Source: Siphonodentalium dalli (lineage: Eukaryota > Mollusca > Scaphopoda > Gadilida > Siphonodentaliidae). Taken from it: 64,000 nucleotides of DNA. The stretch lies in contig CP136067.1 in assembly GCA_032622095.1 (NCBI GenBank), positions 133,613,990-133,677,989 of the forward strand, read 5' to 3'. Positions 25,340 through 37,100 of this stretch are shown here, in pieces. Made by a program: the position numbers and the translations under genes. How positions within the stretch are numbered: position 1 is the stretch's first letter; each line of letters opens with the position of its first letter. Below the pieces are notes generated by a model that saw only the letters and a list, made by a program, of their open reading frames with translations, was not told where the DNA came from and made no database searches.

Positions 25340-25815
25340 TTGAATTTTGATATTTTAAACATTTTGATTACAAAAAAAAAGTGATTAGTTTTTTAATGTT
25401 TTTAAATTGAACTCCTTGCTCAATTTAACATTTAAATTTAAATTAAATTTTTTTAATTCCCCACCAAAAAATTGAACGTGTTAGATTGAACTGCTTGCTC
25501 AGTTTAACATTTAAATTAACAATTAAATTTTAAAATTTAAAGTAAATTTTAAATTTTAATTTTAATTTTTAATTTGAAATCAAATAAATTTTGTTATTGT
25601 ATGTTTTTAGATTGAACTGCTGACACAATTTAACATTAAAAAAAATTAATTCCATTTAATTAAAACAAAAAATTAAAGTAAAAAAAAACAAACGCGTAGT
25701 AACATCAGATTCTGTCAGGGTACCCCGAGACACCACACCAAATTTGGTTGAAATCGGTCCCGGGGTCTGGGAAACAAATCGCGAACAGACAGATCCTACT
25801 CTTTTATATCTAGAT
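25340..25815 (+). repeat. Retroposon 3' end with AT-rich internal repeats
   Basis: Three units of ttgaactgcttgctcaattt plus aacatttaaatt (about 25408, 25483, 25612) precede caccaaatttggttgaaatc, gaacagacagatcctact and ttttatatctagata. The same closing order occurs at 45815-46078 in a CFAP410 intron. This is the usual 3'-end shape of a non-LTR retroposon or a SINE that uses it. No reverse-transcriptase frame is present. Confidence 0.55.
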
Positions 25816-26276
25816 ACACCGGAGAACATAGATTCTTTTCGCCTCTAATTGTGAACATTTTGAAAAGTTTCATGCAAGCTGAAAATATTTGTTATAACCA
25901 TGGATAAATTTCCAACATCATGGCGCAAATAGAAATTTCAGTACATTATGATTTGACAACAAAAAAGTTGTTTGAATATAGCCAATTTAGCACTGAGTGT
26001 ATACTTGGATATCCAAAGTAGGGTGAAGAAAGATGGCATCAGATTTTGCAATGCAGCCATTGACCGGTTCAGTCGCTGATTGGTCGAAAATATATGCTAA
26101 TATTTATTTGATGGACAGCTGTGGAAAGGTCCATTAGAATGCCAAGTTTAGTATCATGAATTTCCAACATTATAAGGGTTTTTTTATAACGGTAATCAAT
26201 GGCACTCAACATGGCTCGCAAAATGGCAACCATAACTGGAAAAACAAAACGTGTCGAGTTTTCACGTATTTCCATA

Positions 26277-26780
26277 GATCATGCCATGACCATCTGCCGT
26301 AGCTACGCCAGTATATAGATCATATTCCACCAGTACAAACCTTGTGAACTTTTTTATTTTCTCACCCGTTCTGACAGGGAACTTTATATAACATTGACCA
26401 AACAAGGCTGGAAGTATATTTCTTTGTTAACACTTTTCCTCAATAATCTACCTAACATGTTCATTGCTCGAGAATGCGTGCTTGTTTGTGACTTTTGTGA
26501 TCCGATATTGCAATAAACATTCAATTAACCACCTCTAGATATTCCATGATTGTAAGAAACGCAAAGCAAAACCGCGCTCAAAGTCATTTAAATCGTGCAA
26601 TTTCGAGTTGGAACCTTCACTAACAGTGATATACTAAGAAATATATTACCTGCACTGTTTTTTCAATGTTATAAACTTCCCTGTCACAAGACCAAAAAGT
26701 TTATAGGTTTTGAACTGCTGGAATATGATCTACATGGGCATAGTCATGCATATAGTATAGAGATTGGTGGCATGGTCTAA
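26277..26780. mobile_element. MITE with ~115-bp inverted repeats, copy 1
   Basis: The stretch agatcatgccatgaccatct at 26277 and gatcatattccaccagtaca at about 26319 are inverted near 26780 and 26725. gttctgacagggaactttat is matched by ataaacttccctgtcac. A second copy lies at 49556-50060. This copy ends about 90 bp upstream of the neuropeptide exon. Confidence 0.75.
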
Positions 26781-26872
26781 TATCTCGAATGTTAATATGG
26801 ATTCGTCGCGGTAAGTCCATCCCGACATACATGGCACGAGCGGACGGTCATTGTTTCGCTTATCTATTTCAG

Positions 26873-27365
26873 CTTCACAATTGGAATGTTACTGACGGGA
26901 GTGGCCGAGATCCTCTTCACTCTGTTGGTGGTAGGCGCCATCATATCATCCGGTACTCCCATCACGAGTGATGACGCTCCAGAACACACGAAAGAAATCA
27001 AGGAAGAACGAGATCTCTACACTGATGGCAAAGGTTGGAGGTCAAAGATCATGATGAGGATGAAATCGAGGCCACATTCGATATGGAAAAGATCAGTTGT
27101 TGGGGGTTTCGGGAAACGAAGTGTCGCGAACGATTGGTTAGACTCTGAGAATATTGATGACGTGGACCAACTAACTGGAGATAAACCGGAAGTGAAGAGA
27201 GGATTCTGGGATAAGAGAGGGTTCTGGGACAAGAGGGGATTCTGGGACAAACGGTCAGGATTGGCCAGAGATTTCACACACGATCACCGTTTTCCTTTCC
27301 GGTACCCATTCACCCAGTTATATCAAAGACAGTTCGAGGATTCAAACAGGCGAATTCCGTTGTGA
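26873..27365 (+). CDS. Achatin-type neuropeptide precursor (GFWD peptides)
   Basis: Predicted secreted prohormone for short neuropeptides of the achatin family, which in molluscs act on neurons and heart; the founding peptide is G-(D)F-A-D. The 159-residue frame starts at 26886, 13 bases after a splice acceptor (tatctatttcag ending 26872), so the exon carries a little 5' UTR and the whole coding region. Residues 1-23 form a hydrophobic signal peptide (ILFTLLVVGAII core). An acidic spacer follows. KR sites sit at 68-69, 77-78, 104-105, 110-111, 116-117 and 122-123. Three identical GFWD tetrapeptides occupy 106-109, 112-115 and 118-121, each bounded by KR, with no C-terminal Gly, so free acid ends are expected. 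SVVGGFGKR (70-78) could yield one further amidated peptide. Codons of the three copies differ only at synonymous sites. No canonical AATAAA was found close downstream. The family call comes from the peptide pattern; which residue is epimerised cannot be read from DNA. Confidence 0.85.
27201..27254 (+). repeat. Three 18-bp GFWD-KR coding repeats
   Basis: Three tandem 18-bp units each encode GFWDKR. They differ at six of the eighteen positions overall and every difference is silent, for example gat/gac for Asp and aga/agg/cgg for Arg. This is the mature-peptide part of the precursor. Confidence 0.95.
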
Positions 27366-27740
27366 TTCATGACGTCAATAACCAACAACACCCGTCCCAT
27401 TAATGATAATCCAAACAAGTCAAGCAGACTCTATTCAACAGAAATTCCCGTTTAGAGATACGAGAGGGCGTATAGTTGTGATATCCGTATTACATTTGAC
27501 AAGCAGTTTTCCAACCTACATCCGTTCACATATTCGTGCAGCTAAACGTGCATTGTGTCCCGACGCACTTTACCATATGGTTGCATTTCCAGTTTGCAGA
27601 CTCAACATGCATGCCGCAGGATGGGTGTCATTTTGAGATGCACTGAATTTTATACCGGAGATGAATCTTTGTTCATAAAAAATGTATTGATGTACAAAAT
27701 ACAATCGCTGCTGTCAATTTTTTTTACCCTGTGATTACGT
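27366..27740 (+). other. Probable 3' UTR or flank of the neuropeptide gene
   Basis: Follows the stop at 27363-27365. The variant cataaa at 27675 is the nearest poly(A)-like hexamer. No other gene signal. Confidence 0.35.
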
Positions 27741-27744
27741 TTCC

Positions 27745-28830
27745 CCCGACATTACGTAGAACACCATATGTTACACCAGGCACAGCGTAGAAACCAACCC
27801 ACTATATATACGTCTCCCCCGTACTTAGAAACCGACACACTATGTTTATATATCCGACATTACGTAGTAACCGACGCACTATATATATATACGTTTCCCC
27901 CGACATTACGTAGAAACCGACGCACTGTATACGTATCCACTGACATTACGTAGAAACCGACGCACTATGTTAGATATAACATTACGCAGAAACCGATGCA
28001 CTACCTTACATCCGATATTACGTAGAAACCGACACACTACGTTACATCCGACATTACGTAGACACCGAAGCACTTCGTTACATCCGATATTACGTAGAAA
28101 CCGACACACTACGTTACATCCGACATTACGTAGAAACCGAAGCACTACGTTACATCCGACATTACGTAGAAACCGACGCACTAGGTTACATTCGACATTA
28201 CGTAGAAACCGAAGCACTACGTTACATCCGACATTACGTAGACACCGAAGCACTTCGTTACATCCGATATTACGTAGAATCCAACACAATACGTTACATC
28301 CGACATTACGTGGAAACAGACGCACTACGTTACATCCAACATTACGTAGTAACCGACGCACTATATACGTTTCCCCCGACATTGCGTAGAAACGACGCAC
28401 TGTATACGTATCCACTGACTTTGCGTAGAAACCGACGCACTACGTTACATTCGACATTACGTAGAAACCGATGCACTTTATACGTCTCCCCCGACATTAC
28501 GTAGACACCGATGCACTATATGTTACATCCGACGTTACTTAGAAACCGATGCACTACGTTTCTTCTGATATTTAGTAGATTCCGACGCACTACGTTATAT
28601 CCGACATTACGTACAAACCGATCGATGCACTGCGTTACACTGGACATTACGTATAAACCAACGCACTATGTTACATCCGACATTACGTAGAAACCGAGGC
28701 TCTACGTTACATCTGGCCACCCCCCCCAACAACATTACTGGTCGGAAACCGACGCACCAGGTTACATCCGACATTTCGTAGAAACCGACGCACTATATAC
28801 GTCTCCCCGCCATTTCGTGGAAACCCACTG
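27745..28830. repeat. 36-bp satellite array, about 28-30 units
   Basis: The unit contains cgacattacgtagaaaccga followed by cgcactacgttacatc, 36 bp in all. It is most regular from 27965 to 28385 and more variable at the edges, where catc is replaced by tatacgtctccccc. Because 36 is a multiple of three, both strands stay open for long stretches (+ 27967-28389 and - 27906-28415), which explains the LRRNR-type and RNVGCNVV-type products. Confidence 0.9.
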
Positions 28831-29210
28831 TCATTGTGACGAATTATCAAGATCTCACACATAACATTCTTTTCTATTTTTTCTTCGAATTTAACTAAAA
28901 ACTATAGGTCGTTTTAAAGTTACCACCAGAGATTATATGCCGTTTTAAATAACAGTAGGCATAGAGCTATATATAGAAGAGTAGATAATTTATCTTTGAA
29001 TATGAAAGGTCGCGGCTAAATTTGAACTTTGGATACCCATTCGGCAACCTCGTCACTTTCCGTACCGTTTCAGACTCGGCTTTAATACAACGCCATGGTT
29101 GGTTAGAACTATATATAACGTTATTTTTAGCTGGGTTGAGGGCAGGCACGCATTTCGAATTGAATTGTATTCCGTCGATTCGTGGGTACGAAAAAATTAC
29201 TTTTAAAGTC
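28831..29210. other. Intergenic, nothing recognised
   Basis: No gene or repeat defined between the 36-bp array and the next MITE. Confidence 0.4.
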
Positions 29211-29215
29211 GAAAT

Positions 29216-29677
29216 AAAGGTACTTAATCAGATCAGACGGTCCCCATACCATCAAGATATAACAACAACATTTCTTCAAAACACGCTTTAGTTATCAGAA
29301 TCGATGTTTTGCAACTAAATAATAAACCACTGTCAACTATGGTATCAAATTTCCAAAAACTTGTTATTTATCAAAAAAAAATTCAACAAAATATGACCGT
29401 ATTATCACTAAAGTATCACGAAATTTGACCGTATTACCACTTGATTTTAGAGTTAGCCATCTTCATGGACAATTCTGTCCGAGACCCTCCGTTTGAACAC
29501 GTATTTCTTGGCCACATATTATTACACATATCGAGAAATAACAAACTTCAAAAATCGAAATCTGATCACTCTGAGCTTTGATGGGTGGGTTCCTCGACTC
29601 GGATCAAATATTTTTTTTACACCCGAAGCCAAAGAAATTCTAATTTAGGAACTTCTGATCGGATTGAGTACCTTTAA
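29216..29677. mobile_element. MITE, ggtactcaatccgatc family, copy 3
   Basis: Starts aaaggtacttaatcagatca and ends gatcggattgagtaccttta. It is the most complete uninterrupted copy besides the one at 6155-6600, about 460 bp, in the opposite internal orientation. It shows the interior with gaaatctgatcactctgag intact. Confidence 0.75.
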
Positions 29678-29679
29678 GC

Positions 29680-31050
29680 AATATAGCACAAACAGCACAA
29701 TTGCTGTGAGGTAACAACAATGGAAAGTCGATGTCGATTCCTACCATAATAACAGACACCGTAAATCGGCATAACAGGTCATAGGTCGAAGAGTCCAGTG
29801 TCCGATAGTACAGAAGATATAGTACAGTTGTTGTTATATGTTTCCTCCCCCCAGTGATTGTAATGCTATATTGTATAGATAAACACAGCACATCGAGATA
29901 TAAATAATAGAATAGATACAAGCATAATTATCAAGATCATATTCTAAATTGGATGTGACTTAATGTACTACCATCTTATATGTTGGAAGGATCAGACCAC
30001 GATCGTTCCTTAGTAACCAATGGTATGATACACGTCACAGGCATGGGTATCATGATACCTCAGACTTTATTTGGACGCATGATACACCATACGTTGTAAT
30101 AACTACTAGCGTCGAGAGATACCGAGGAACCACTCTCTCTCTCCCGCGGCCGAACCATCAAGACCTGTTTACCAATTATTCCGATGCTTGCTGTGTTTAT
30201 CAAGATAGACTTATAGACATATAAAGTTATGAAGATCTATGAACTAGTTATCGTTTAATGTTCCCAACACGGCCAATTCAACCATTCAACTCAAGGCGTA
30301 ACGGGACACCAGAATGTTTGGATACCATGGGTCTTAAATGGGCCTTTAAATTTGAAAATTTAAAGTTGAAAATATTATGTAAATATATCTATAGAGTGTG
30401 AGTGAAACAGGACTATTGAACAGCTACGCGTTAGATTGTCTGAAAGAAACAGCAGGGAATCCCATTACTATAATCAAGTATTACGCCGGTGTCAAGCAAA
30501 CAAAATCGCGGCAAGATTCGTTCACAGTCAAGCAGAAGATAGTTTCGTGAAAGTTTTAACTCGAAACGTGGGCGCTGACATCATATTGCAGGGAAAGCGG
30601 TAGTATGACGAGAAGAATATCTGGATGTTTCAGACTATCGAACTTGATTCTAGTTGTTCAGTAATCGGGCTATTTACTCAGACCGGTCGATAGTATATAG
30701 CCAATGCGAAATACTGATATGAGACCATATATCATCTGAAATGACTCATTGTAAAAGTTTTTTTTTTTTTCAGTTTTCAACTATTTACACAAATTCCTGT
30801 TGAGAAATGAGACAAACGGCCAGCGAAAAGAGTTGTTGTCACATTTTGTGTTGGGCACACAGCTTGACCTTTGAGTTGTTTTGACCCCACACGTGTTACG
30901 TAAATATTGGCATTTGATCGCATAGCTCATCTGTAGGTGCATGGTCTTTTTTTAAAGCGATAGTTCTGACTAACAATTATTACGCCACATGTGGTGTATC
31001 TAGCTTCTGTGATTTTGATATTGTGTGGTGGACAGGGCGAATGTATTCTT
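29680..31050. other. Intergenic, nothing recognised
   Basis: A ttttttttttttcag tract lies near 30760-30772 and resembles a splice acceptor, but the following sequence holds no supported coding frame. Confidence 0.4.
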
Positions 31051-31059
31051 GGAGATTGT

Positions 31060-31505
31060 TTGTACATTACTCAATCGTACCGATAGAATCACGTAGATGC
31101 CGAAATTGTAAAGTTAACGCCACCGATGTATAATATGTTTATTAAAATATGATAAATCGTATCGATAGAGTCAGGACAGGCTGAAATTGTAAACTTAAAG
31201 TCACCGGTGTAATAATATGTTGTTGAAAATATAAATAATTTGATAGACTGAAAATAATATATAACCCATTGTGAGCCCCTGGCGTATTCTTGGACATTTT
31301 GTTTTGTACCATTACTCAATCGTACCGATAGAATCACGTAGATGCCGAAATTGTAAAGTTAACGCCACCGGTGTATAATATGTTTATAAAAATATGATAA
31401 ATCGTATCGATTGAGTCAGGATAGGCTGAAATTGTAAACTTAAAGTAACTTGTTTTTGAAAATATAAATAATTTGATAGACTGAAAATAATGTGTAACCC
31501 ATTGG
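31060..31505. repeat. ~245-bp tandem duplication
   Basis: The block from ttactcaatcgtaccgatag through tagatgccgaaattgtaaag to atttgatagactgaaaataa occurs at about 31068 and again at 31313 with small indels. Each unit itself contains two related halves (gccgaaattgtaaa and ggctgaaattgtaaa). Confidence 0.75.
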
Positions 31506-31789
31506 GAACCCTTTGAAGTGAATTGTTGGTAGTTTCATTGTGATATTCTCCGCCATCTTTATTTTCTGGAATTATCACCAAGATTTCTCCATTCGATTCT
31601 CTTAAAATGCACCCGAATCGGTCAAATTATTTTGATAATTCTATCTAAATACATCTTAGCTACTATTTGGATCTGCTGTCCCGATCGAAAGGGGTATAGT
31701 TTGACCAAAATGTCAATTGACAAAAGCCTGTTTATAAAATGCGTCTACTCAGTACTCGATGACCCGTCCACGGTCTGTAGACAAGTGTA

Positions 31790-32130
31790 GTGTAAATTTA
31801 TTATCGAAAACAAATTCAATTTCTTCCATCTAAAACATAAGTACGCGCTGAACTCTGTCATTTTAAGAATATATAAGTATTACACACATACACACCAAAT
31901 TTCAGCTCAAAATTTTGAAAAATGACAGTTTTATAGACATAAATCGATTTTAATGGGAAATCGAGTGTTAAATTTTATCATCGAAAAAAATCATTTCTTC
32001 GTTCTAAAAAATAATTACGTGCTGTACCCTGTCATTTTAGGAATATATAAGTCTCCCACTCACACGCACCAAGTGTGAGCTAAAATTTTTGAAAAATAAG
32101 AGATTTATCGACATAAATCGATTTGTATAT
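31790..32130. repeat. ~175-bp degenerate tandem duplication
   Basis: Paired phrases are tctgtcattttaagaatata / cctgtcattttaggaatata, and atagacataaatcgatttt / atcgacataaatcgatttg. Confidence 0.65.
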
Positions 32131-32229
32131 GGCAGATGCCAATTGCCTTGTTAAATAAATTTGAGGGCCGTGCAAATGTTTTCTGAGCTGTTCCATATTG
32201 GGCACTAGAGTCCATATTTGACCGTTATA

Positions 32230-32930
32230 TCTGATAATTGTGCGACAGTACAGTCGCGTTACTTTATACGTCAACATTGGTCATTATCACCCGACAAATT
32301 TATTTCGGCCTATCGTATCAACCCCTATTTTCTCCCGCGTAGCCTGACTAAGTGTCAACATTGGTCTTTATCGCTCCACTAATTTGTATCGTTTCATCGG
32401 TATGAATTCCATATCCAATTATCCACATATAACCAACCCAACCTCTAATCCCGGTCCAATTAATTTAATTTTTTCATCGCTATAGTCACGTTACTTAATA
32501 TTTTATCGCGTGATACTTGTACTTATATGTCTATGGTATTACTATAGTATACCGCATACGTATATCAATTGCTATTCCTTTCTATATAATCCTGGTGCCA
32601 TCTATAGAGATAGAGATAATTGCATACCCCCCCCCCCATTTTATGTCATTGCTGCTTTAGTACAGTCGCGATACATTACTTGGCAACATCACTCCACTAA
32701 TTTATGTCAGTTCATCGGTACGACACCCCCTATTTTATAGCCTTGTTGCAATGTTCAGTAGAGTTGAGATGCATAATATGTCAACATTGGTCATTATCGC
32801 TCTATAAATTTATATCGGTTCAACCCTTAGTTCCCTGTATCGCCCACCCCTCCCTGAATTTATTTTTTCATTTGTATTATAGTCTCGTTACGTACACATT
32901 TTATCTCTTGTAACTTTGCTTCAATGCGTC
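32230..32930. repeat. Degenerate repeats with gtcaacattggtcattatcg
   Basis: Related blocks at about 32240, 32350, 32655 and 32745 share acagtcgcgtta, caacattggtcattatc, ccactaattta and gtttcatcggta. Old and irregular; no gene seen. Confidence 0.5.
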
Positions 32931-33132
32931 GAGTTCCGCTGCAGAGAATACAAAACTGACAACATTTTGAAATGTAAGCAGACTTCAAACTCATCTTATC
33001 CAAGAAAAATTCTGGTTACATAAGAAATTTGTGTATAAGGTGTACGCGCATTTGTTGCGTTAAAAACCAAAGGTCCCAAGTCAAGGTCCAAATCCCCAAC
33101 ACACTGTTGTGAGGTTTAACTCCATCTACATA

Positions 33133-33262
33133 CAGTAATGTCCAAAGTAATTGATCACTTAACCACAGCAAAATTATGGGTATTTTTTTCATGATTTTAA
33201 ATCCTGAAAAATTACCCATAATTATGCTGTGGTTAAGTGGTCAATTACTTTGGGCATTAATG
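33133..33262. mobile_element. Mariner-type hairpin MITE, TA target duplication (copy 1)
   Basis: A 130-bp palindromic element, cagtaatgtccaaagtaatt to the inverse ending cattaatg, flanked by TA at 33131-33132 and 33263-33264. Same family as 33309-33437 and 59196-59408. Confidence 0.8.
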
Positions 33263-33308
33263 TAACCAATATAAGGATTTGAGGTTTAATGATAACTCAA
33301 TCCTCATA

Positions 33309-33437
33309 CAGTAATGTTCAAAGTAATTGACCACTTAACCACAGCAGAATTATTGGTAATTTTTCAGGATTTTAAATCCTGAAAAATTACCAATAAGTCT
33401 GATGTGGTTAAGTGGTCAATTACTTTGGGCATTACTG
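33309..33437. mobile_element. Mariner-type hairpin MITE, TA target duplication (copy 2)
   Basis: A 129-bp palindrome, cagtaatgttcaaagtaatt to cattactg, with TA on both sides. The flank between the copies (accaatataaggat, gaggtttaatga) is also repeated after this copy, so the pair arose by a 176-bp tandem duplication of element plus flank, not by two insertions. Confidence 0.8.
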
Positions 33438-33528
33438 TAACCAATATAAGGATGTGAGGTTTAATGAGAACTCCATCCACATAACTAATAAATATGTGTG
33501 AAAATTAAAACAAAACAAAATAAATGCC

Positions 33529-33846
33529 ATGATGGCGTCCAATATGGACTGCCTAATTCTGCTCCAAAACATGTATATTGAATATATGGATGTTTATTGG
33601 GGGAAACCGATTATTTCAATGATAGTTTCATTAACTGGGATCCAAAACCCGACTTACGGGAGCGTGCTTCGCGCGCGACTGTATCTTAAGCATATGTGCA
33701 TATTTAATAAGCCAACAATTGGAATCCCAACAGAGAAGATTGGCGTGGGTCCCTTGTGCGATCTGTCCATCGAAAACTATTTAGACATCTCAAGACACGT
33801 AAGACCCAATAACTTAATATACAGAATAGATACATCTATTGCCTGA
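33529..33846 (+). other. Unrecognised 105-codon open frame
   Basis: A 105-codon frame starting with two ATGs. I see no signal peptide, domain, splice context or family resemblance. It may be chance, because the surroundings are repeats. Listed only because it is not inside an obvious array. Confidence 0.12.
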
Positions 33847-33867
33847 GTGACTAATATTTATATTTGT

Positions 33868-34105
33868 TACAATGAGGTCAAATAGTTGCGAAGCCAGCAC
33901 CACAATTCTTTCCCTCCATAGTAAATCTTAAAACAACTTCTAAAGAATTATTAATTTACCTTATATTTGGTATGGAGCGTTAACATCACGTCACCAAGTT
34001 AATTACTTGCGAAGCCACAGCCATAACTATTTCCCTCCATAGTAATTCTCAAAACAACTTCTTAAGAACAATTTACCAGGTCAGTCGCGCAATTATTGGA
34101 AGAGC
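33868..34105. repeat. ~130-bp tandem duplication
   Basis: The phrases ttgcgaagccagcaccacaa / ttgcgaagccacagccataa and ttccctccatagtaaat / ttccctccatagtaatt recur at about 33884 and 34008. Confidence 0.7.
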
Positions 34106-34304
34106 CACGGTCAATCATTTTTTTAAAACCAAATGTTACATTTAAATTATTGCTTTATTTAACCAAAAAAAAAATTAAATGAGAAAATTAACTTTTACTA
34201 CTTGCTAAATTTTATCTTTCAATTATTTCATTTAAATTTTAGTATTTCCAGTATACTAAGTCCAAGTCTTTATAATCTGTTGCGTGACCCCACAGTCGTT
34301 TACT

Positions 34305-34465
34305 TGCTTTGTTAGTAATAATTTGAAGGATTACTTGTTTAAACGCAATTGTTATCAAAATATTTTATGTATTAATTTATAATTTCTATTTATATGTAAT
34401 ACTATAATCTTGGTGGCGTTACCATTTCTGACTATGGTTTTCTTGTTATCTTCTCTGCTGGCATT
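34305..34465. repeat. Solo end of the 17720-19187 element family
   Basis: The order aataatttgaaggattactt, gtttaaacgcaatt, ggtggcgttaccatttctga and ctatggttttcttgt matches the right inverted repeat at 19030-19187. No left end is seen. Confidence 0.6.
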
Positions 34466-34945
34466 ATTATAATTTAACAGCGAAGTGCGATTATGGAAGT
34501 TGTTTATTTTAATCATTTGAGTGATACTAAAATTAATAGCTGCTCATTACTATAAATACTGGTTTGTTTTTCTATACATTCATCTTCATTCCGAAATGGC
34601 GTCCGATAACAAGCTACCGGTATTTCGTGCATGTAATTATTTTGACCCATGTATACCGGGACGTAAAAATCGCACAATTGTCAAGGGAGCTGGGCTTGTA
34701 AATGAGTAAAGGTGATTATCGCACTTCTAAAACAAGATAATATTGTATTGAGGTGTTCGTATATAGCAACAGTGGGTTTATGATTGACGAATGTGACAAA
34801 TAAAATATTAAATTACAACGTTATTCGCGTACACACACAACGACAAGTTGACATACAAATAACATCCAAATACAAAATCGTACTCAAAACAATGAAGAAA
34901 AAAAGTGGCAATATATAAAGCACGTTTACAAGTAATTACCATATG

Positions 34946-35308
34946 TGTCCCGCCATATCAAATTCAGTCGTAAGTCGGGATTTTTGTTTTACCCTGTACC
35001 AATGCATTCTCTTATATATGCGAGTCGACCATAACAATTTTTTACAATTTTAATATTTTTTTCTTGTATTCTTTAACAATTTTATAATTTCACCCATACA
35101 GAGCCCCAGACAAACGCGAGCAGACGACAATCTTCCATATGCTTCTATATGTGTGTGGGGCTCCCTGCAGGGTAATGGATGTTTTTTATTTTATGTCCTA
35201 AAAATTGTAAGAAACATTTATTTAAAAAAAATTGTTATATATAAGAGAATGCATTGGCACAAGGTAAAAAAAATCCCGACTTACGACTGGATTTGATATG
35301 GCGGGTCA
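34946..35308. mobile_element. 363-bp MITE, tgtcccgccatatc termini
   Basis: Starts tgtcccgccatatcaaattc and ends with the inverse, gatttgatatggcgggtca. Inside lie inverted copies of ccaatgcattctcttatata (from about 35002 and about 35237), linking it to the hairpin family. Flanking atatg/tatatg may be a target duplication. Confidence 0.75.
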
Positions 35309-35309
35309 T

Positions 35310-36060
35310 ATATGTTTAATTTGACCAGCCGGGCTAACCTTTTGGGTATATGAAGAAGTTTGCATTCTCAAAATGTGTCAGGAAGGCCTATCTATGAGGC
35401 GAATACTTGTATACGTATAGTATACATGTAATTGTGTACATATAAAGAAACATTTGCGGATGATGTCCACGCGTTGCATGTATATATACTTACATGGTCA
35501 ACATTCAGAAATTATAGGGATGTACTTTGTCGGAAGAAGAATAAGAAGAAAAGTAGAATCAAAATAAAAGTTAAATCATCGGAGCTTTCTTATCTCTCGT
35601 GTCGAGAGCATCATTATTTCAAGTTGAAGCAGGGTGGGGATAGTAAAAAAATTCCAGGAAGATATGCCGGGTGGGCGGGTGGCCCGAGGGGCAAGGAACG
35701 CGTTTTTTACACCATCATACACTAACATTTATTAATGACAGCAACGGGCCCCGGTGTTTGAAGTATATAAGCTATAGTCCCCGGGTGAAATCAAATTTCT
35801 GCTCCATACACATGGTATAACCCTCAGTATCAAACGATGAGACCCTGTATGGGAGCAATACATTTTATGTGAGGACTCCCACCTCGAGTCATAGTCATAT
35901 GAAACATTCCAGGCCCGTTCCTCCGCCAATAATCAATGCATCTCGAACGAAGAGAACAGTTTTCCATGGGTTTGCCGTACAATCTTTACTCCGAATCGTT
36001 AAGGTAATTTTCGGACAATTTTATACAGGCATAATTATGTTATATCTATTGGGGTAAGAT
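35310..36060. other. Intergenic, nothing recognised
   Basis: The lysine-rich frame at 35432-35725 and the neighbouring frames match nothing known to me. Confidence 0.4.
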
Positions 36061-36098
36061 GACTTCCTGTACAGGCCTAACTTTATCGCCATAGTGAA

Positions 36099-37100
36099 CA
36101 AGATACGTTACCATGCAAGTCAATTGAACAATTTAACTTATTAAGGCATGCAGCTGACACGTTGAACGACAAACATCAATATAAACCAAATACGAGTTTT
36201 AGTTGGGTTAAATTGACATATTAGTCGGAACATTGAACTTTGAGTTGACCCGATCTGCTATAACTTGCTGCAAGATACGTTACCTTCCATGCATGTCTAT
36301 ATGTTGATAATATATGAGTGAAGCATTATGAATCATGTCAAGAACATTTCGAATTTAAGAATAGAAATAGTGTGGCCATACACGAATATTCGCTTGTTGA
36401 ATGCGTTTGTCGTATACGGATTTTTCACTTGATGATAGCGGATTGTTCAGGATATAACCTATACTGAAACCTTATGTGGATCCTAGTGGAGGTTTCCAGG
36501 CTATATACTGACTAATTTCCATGATTTCTGGATTACTGTATCTATCAAATATGTGTTAATGACACGCCAGTTACCGAGAAAACTTATGAGTGGACTATCA
36601 GATAGTTCAGTTTTTTCCGATAACTGCACGAGACTAATATAGTTTGTTGGTAACGTATCTTGTTTCTCATTGACGTGGAATTTATATTCATGCCATTCAA
36701 GTATCCAGTTCCCATATAAATATGACCACGAAAAGAGTGGTCCAAATTCAGTAGATATTTGCGACGCAAAAACTGAACACACCACAATGATATCCGCACA
36801 CTATCATTGTTCACTTTGACATACAGTAAAGAATGTAGTTCAGACAGAGCACAATATGACAGCCACATATATGTCCATGAAGACTAGTGTTACGATTACA
36901 AGATGCAAGATACGTTACCTATGTTCAGCATCTCTCCACGTGCAAGTGGCCATATCTTGAATGTTTGTAACTTTCAGTGAATGGGTGTAAATGTCATGAA
37001 TAATTATACCCGATAATTAACAATTGGGTGTCCTGCCTTGTCGCCATATTGCCAAAAATGAATTACGACAGCAAGATACGTTACAACAAGATACGTTACC
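36099..37100. repeat. Cluster of the 14-mer caagatacgttacc
   Basis: Exact copies lie at 36099-36112, 36271-36284, 36649-36662 (inverse), 36906-36919 and 37087-37100, with a 13-base copy at 37072-37084. A further inverse copy sits at 39996-40009 within the duplicated block. Sequence between copies is mostly unalike. Nature unknown. Confidence 0.7.
36537..36727. repeat. 191-bp block duplicated at 39882-40073
   Basis: From tctatcaaatatgtgttaat to catataaatatgacca the two blocks are identical except for one extra t in a t-run and the final flank. Same orientation, about 3.35 kb apart. Confidence 0.9.

Noticed and set aside
27906-28415. 169-codon minus and 140-codon plus frames of RNVGCNVV and LRRNR repeats
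   Set aside because: Both come from the 36-bp satellite, whose length is a multiple of three; no start, signal or splice context.
27745-28830. Regular 36-bp repeats considered as a CRISPR array
   Set aside because: No unique spacers between repeats, units vary throughout, and the setting is an animal genome.
30740-30900. T-run plus cag near 30772 as a splice acceptor of a missed exon
   Set aside because: The following sequence has no conserved coding frame and no plausible partner exon.
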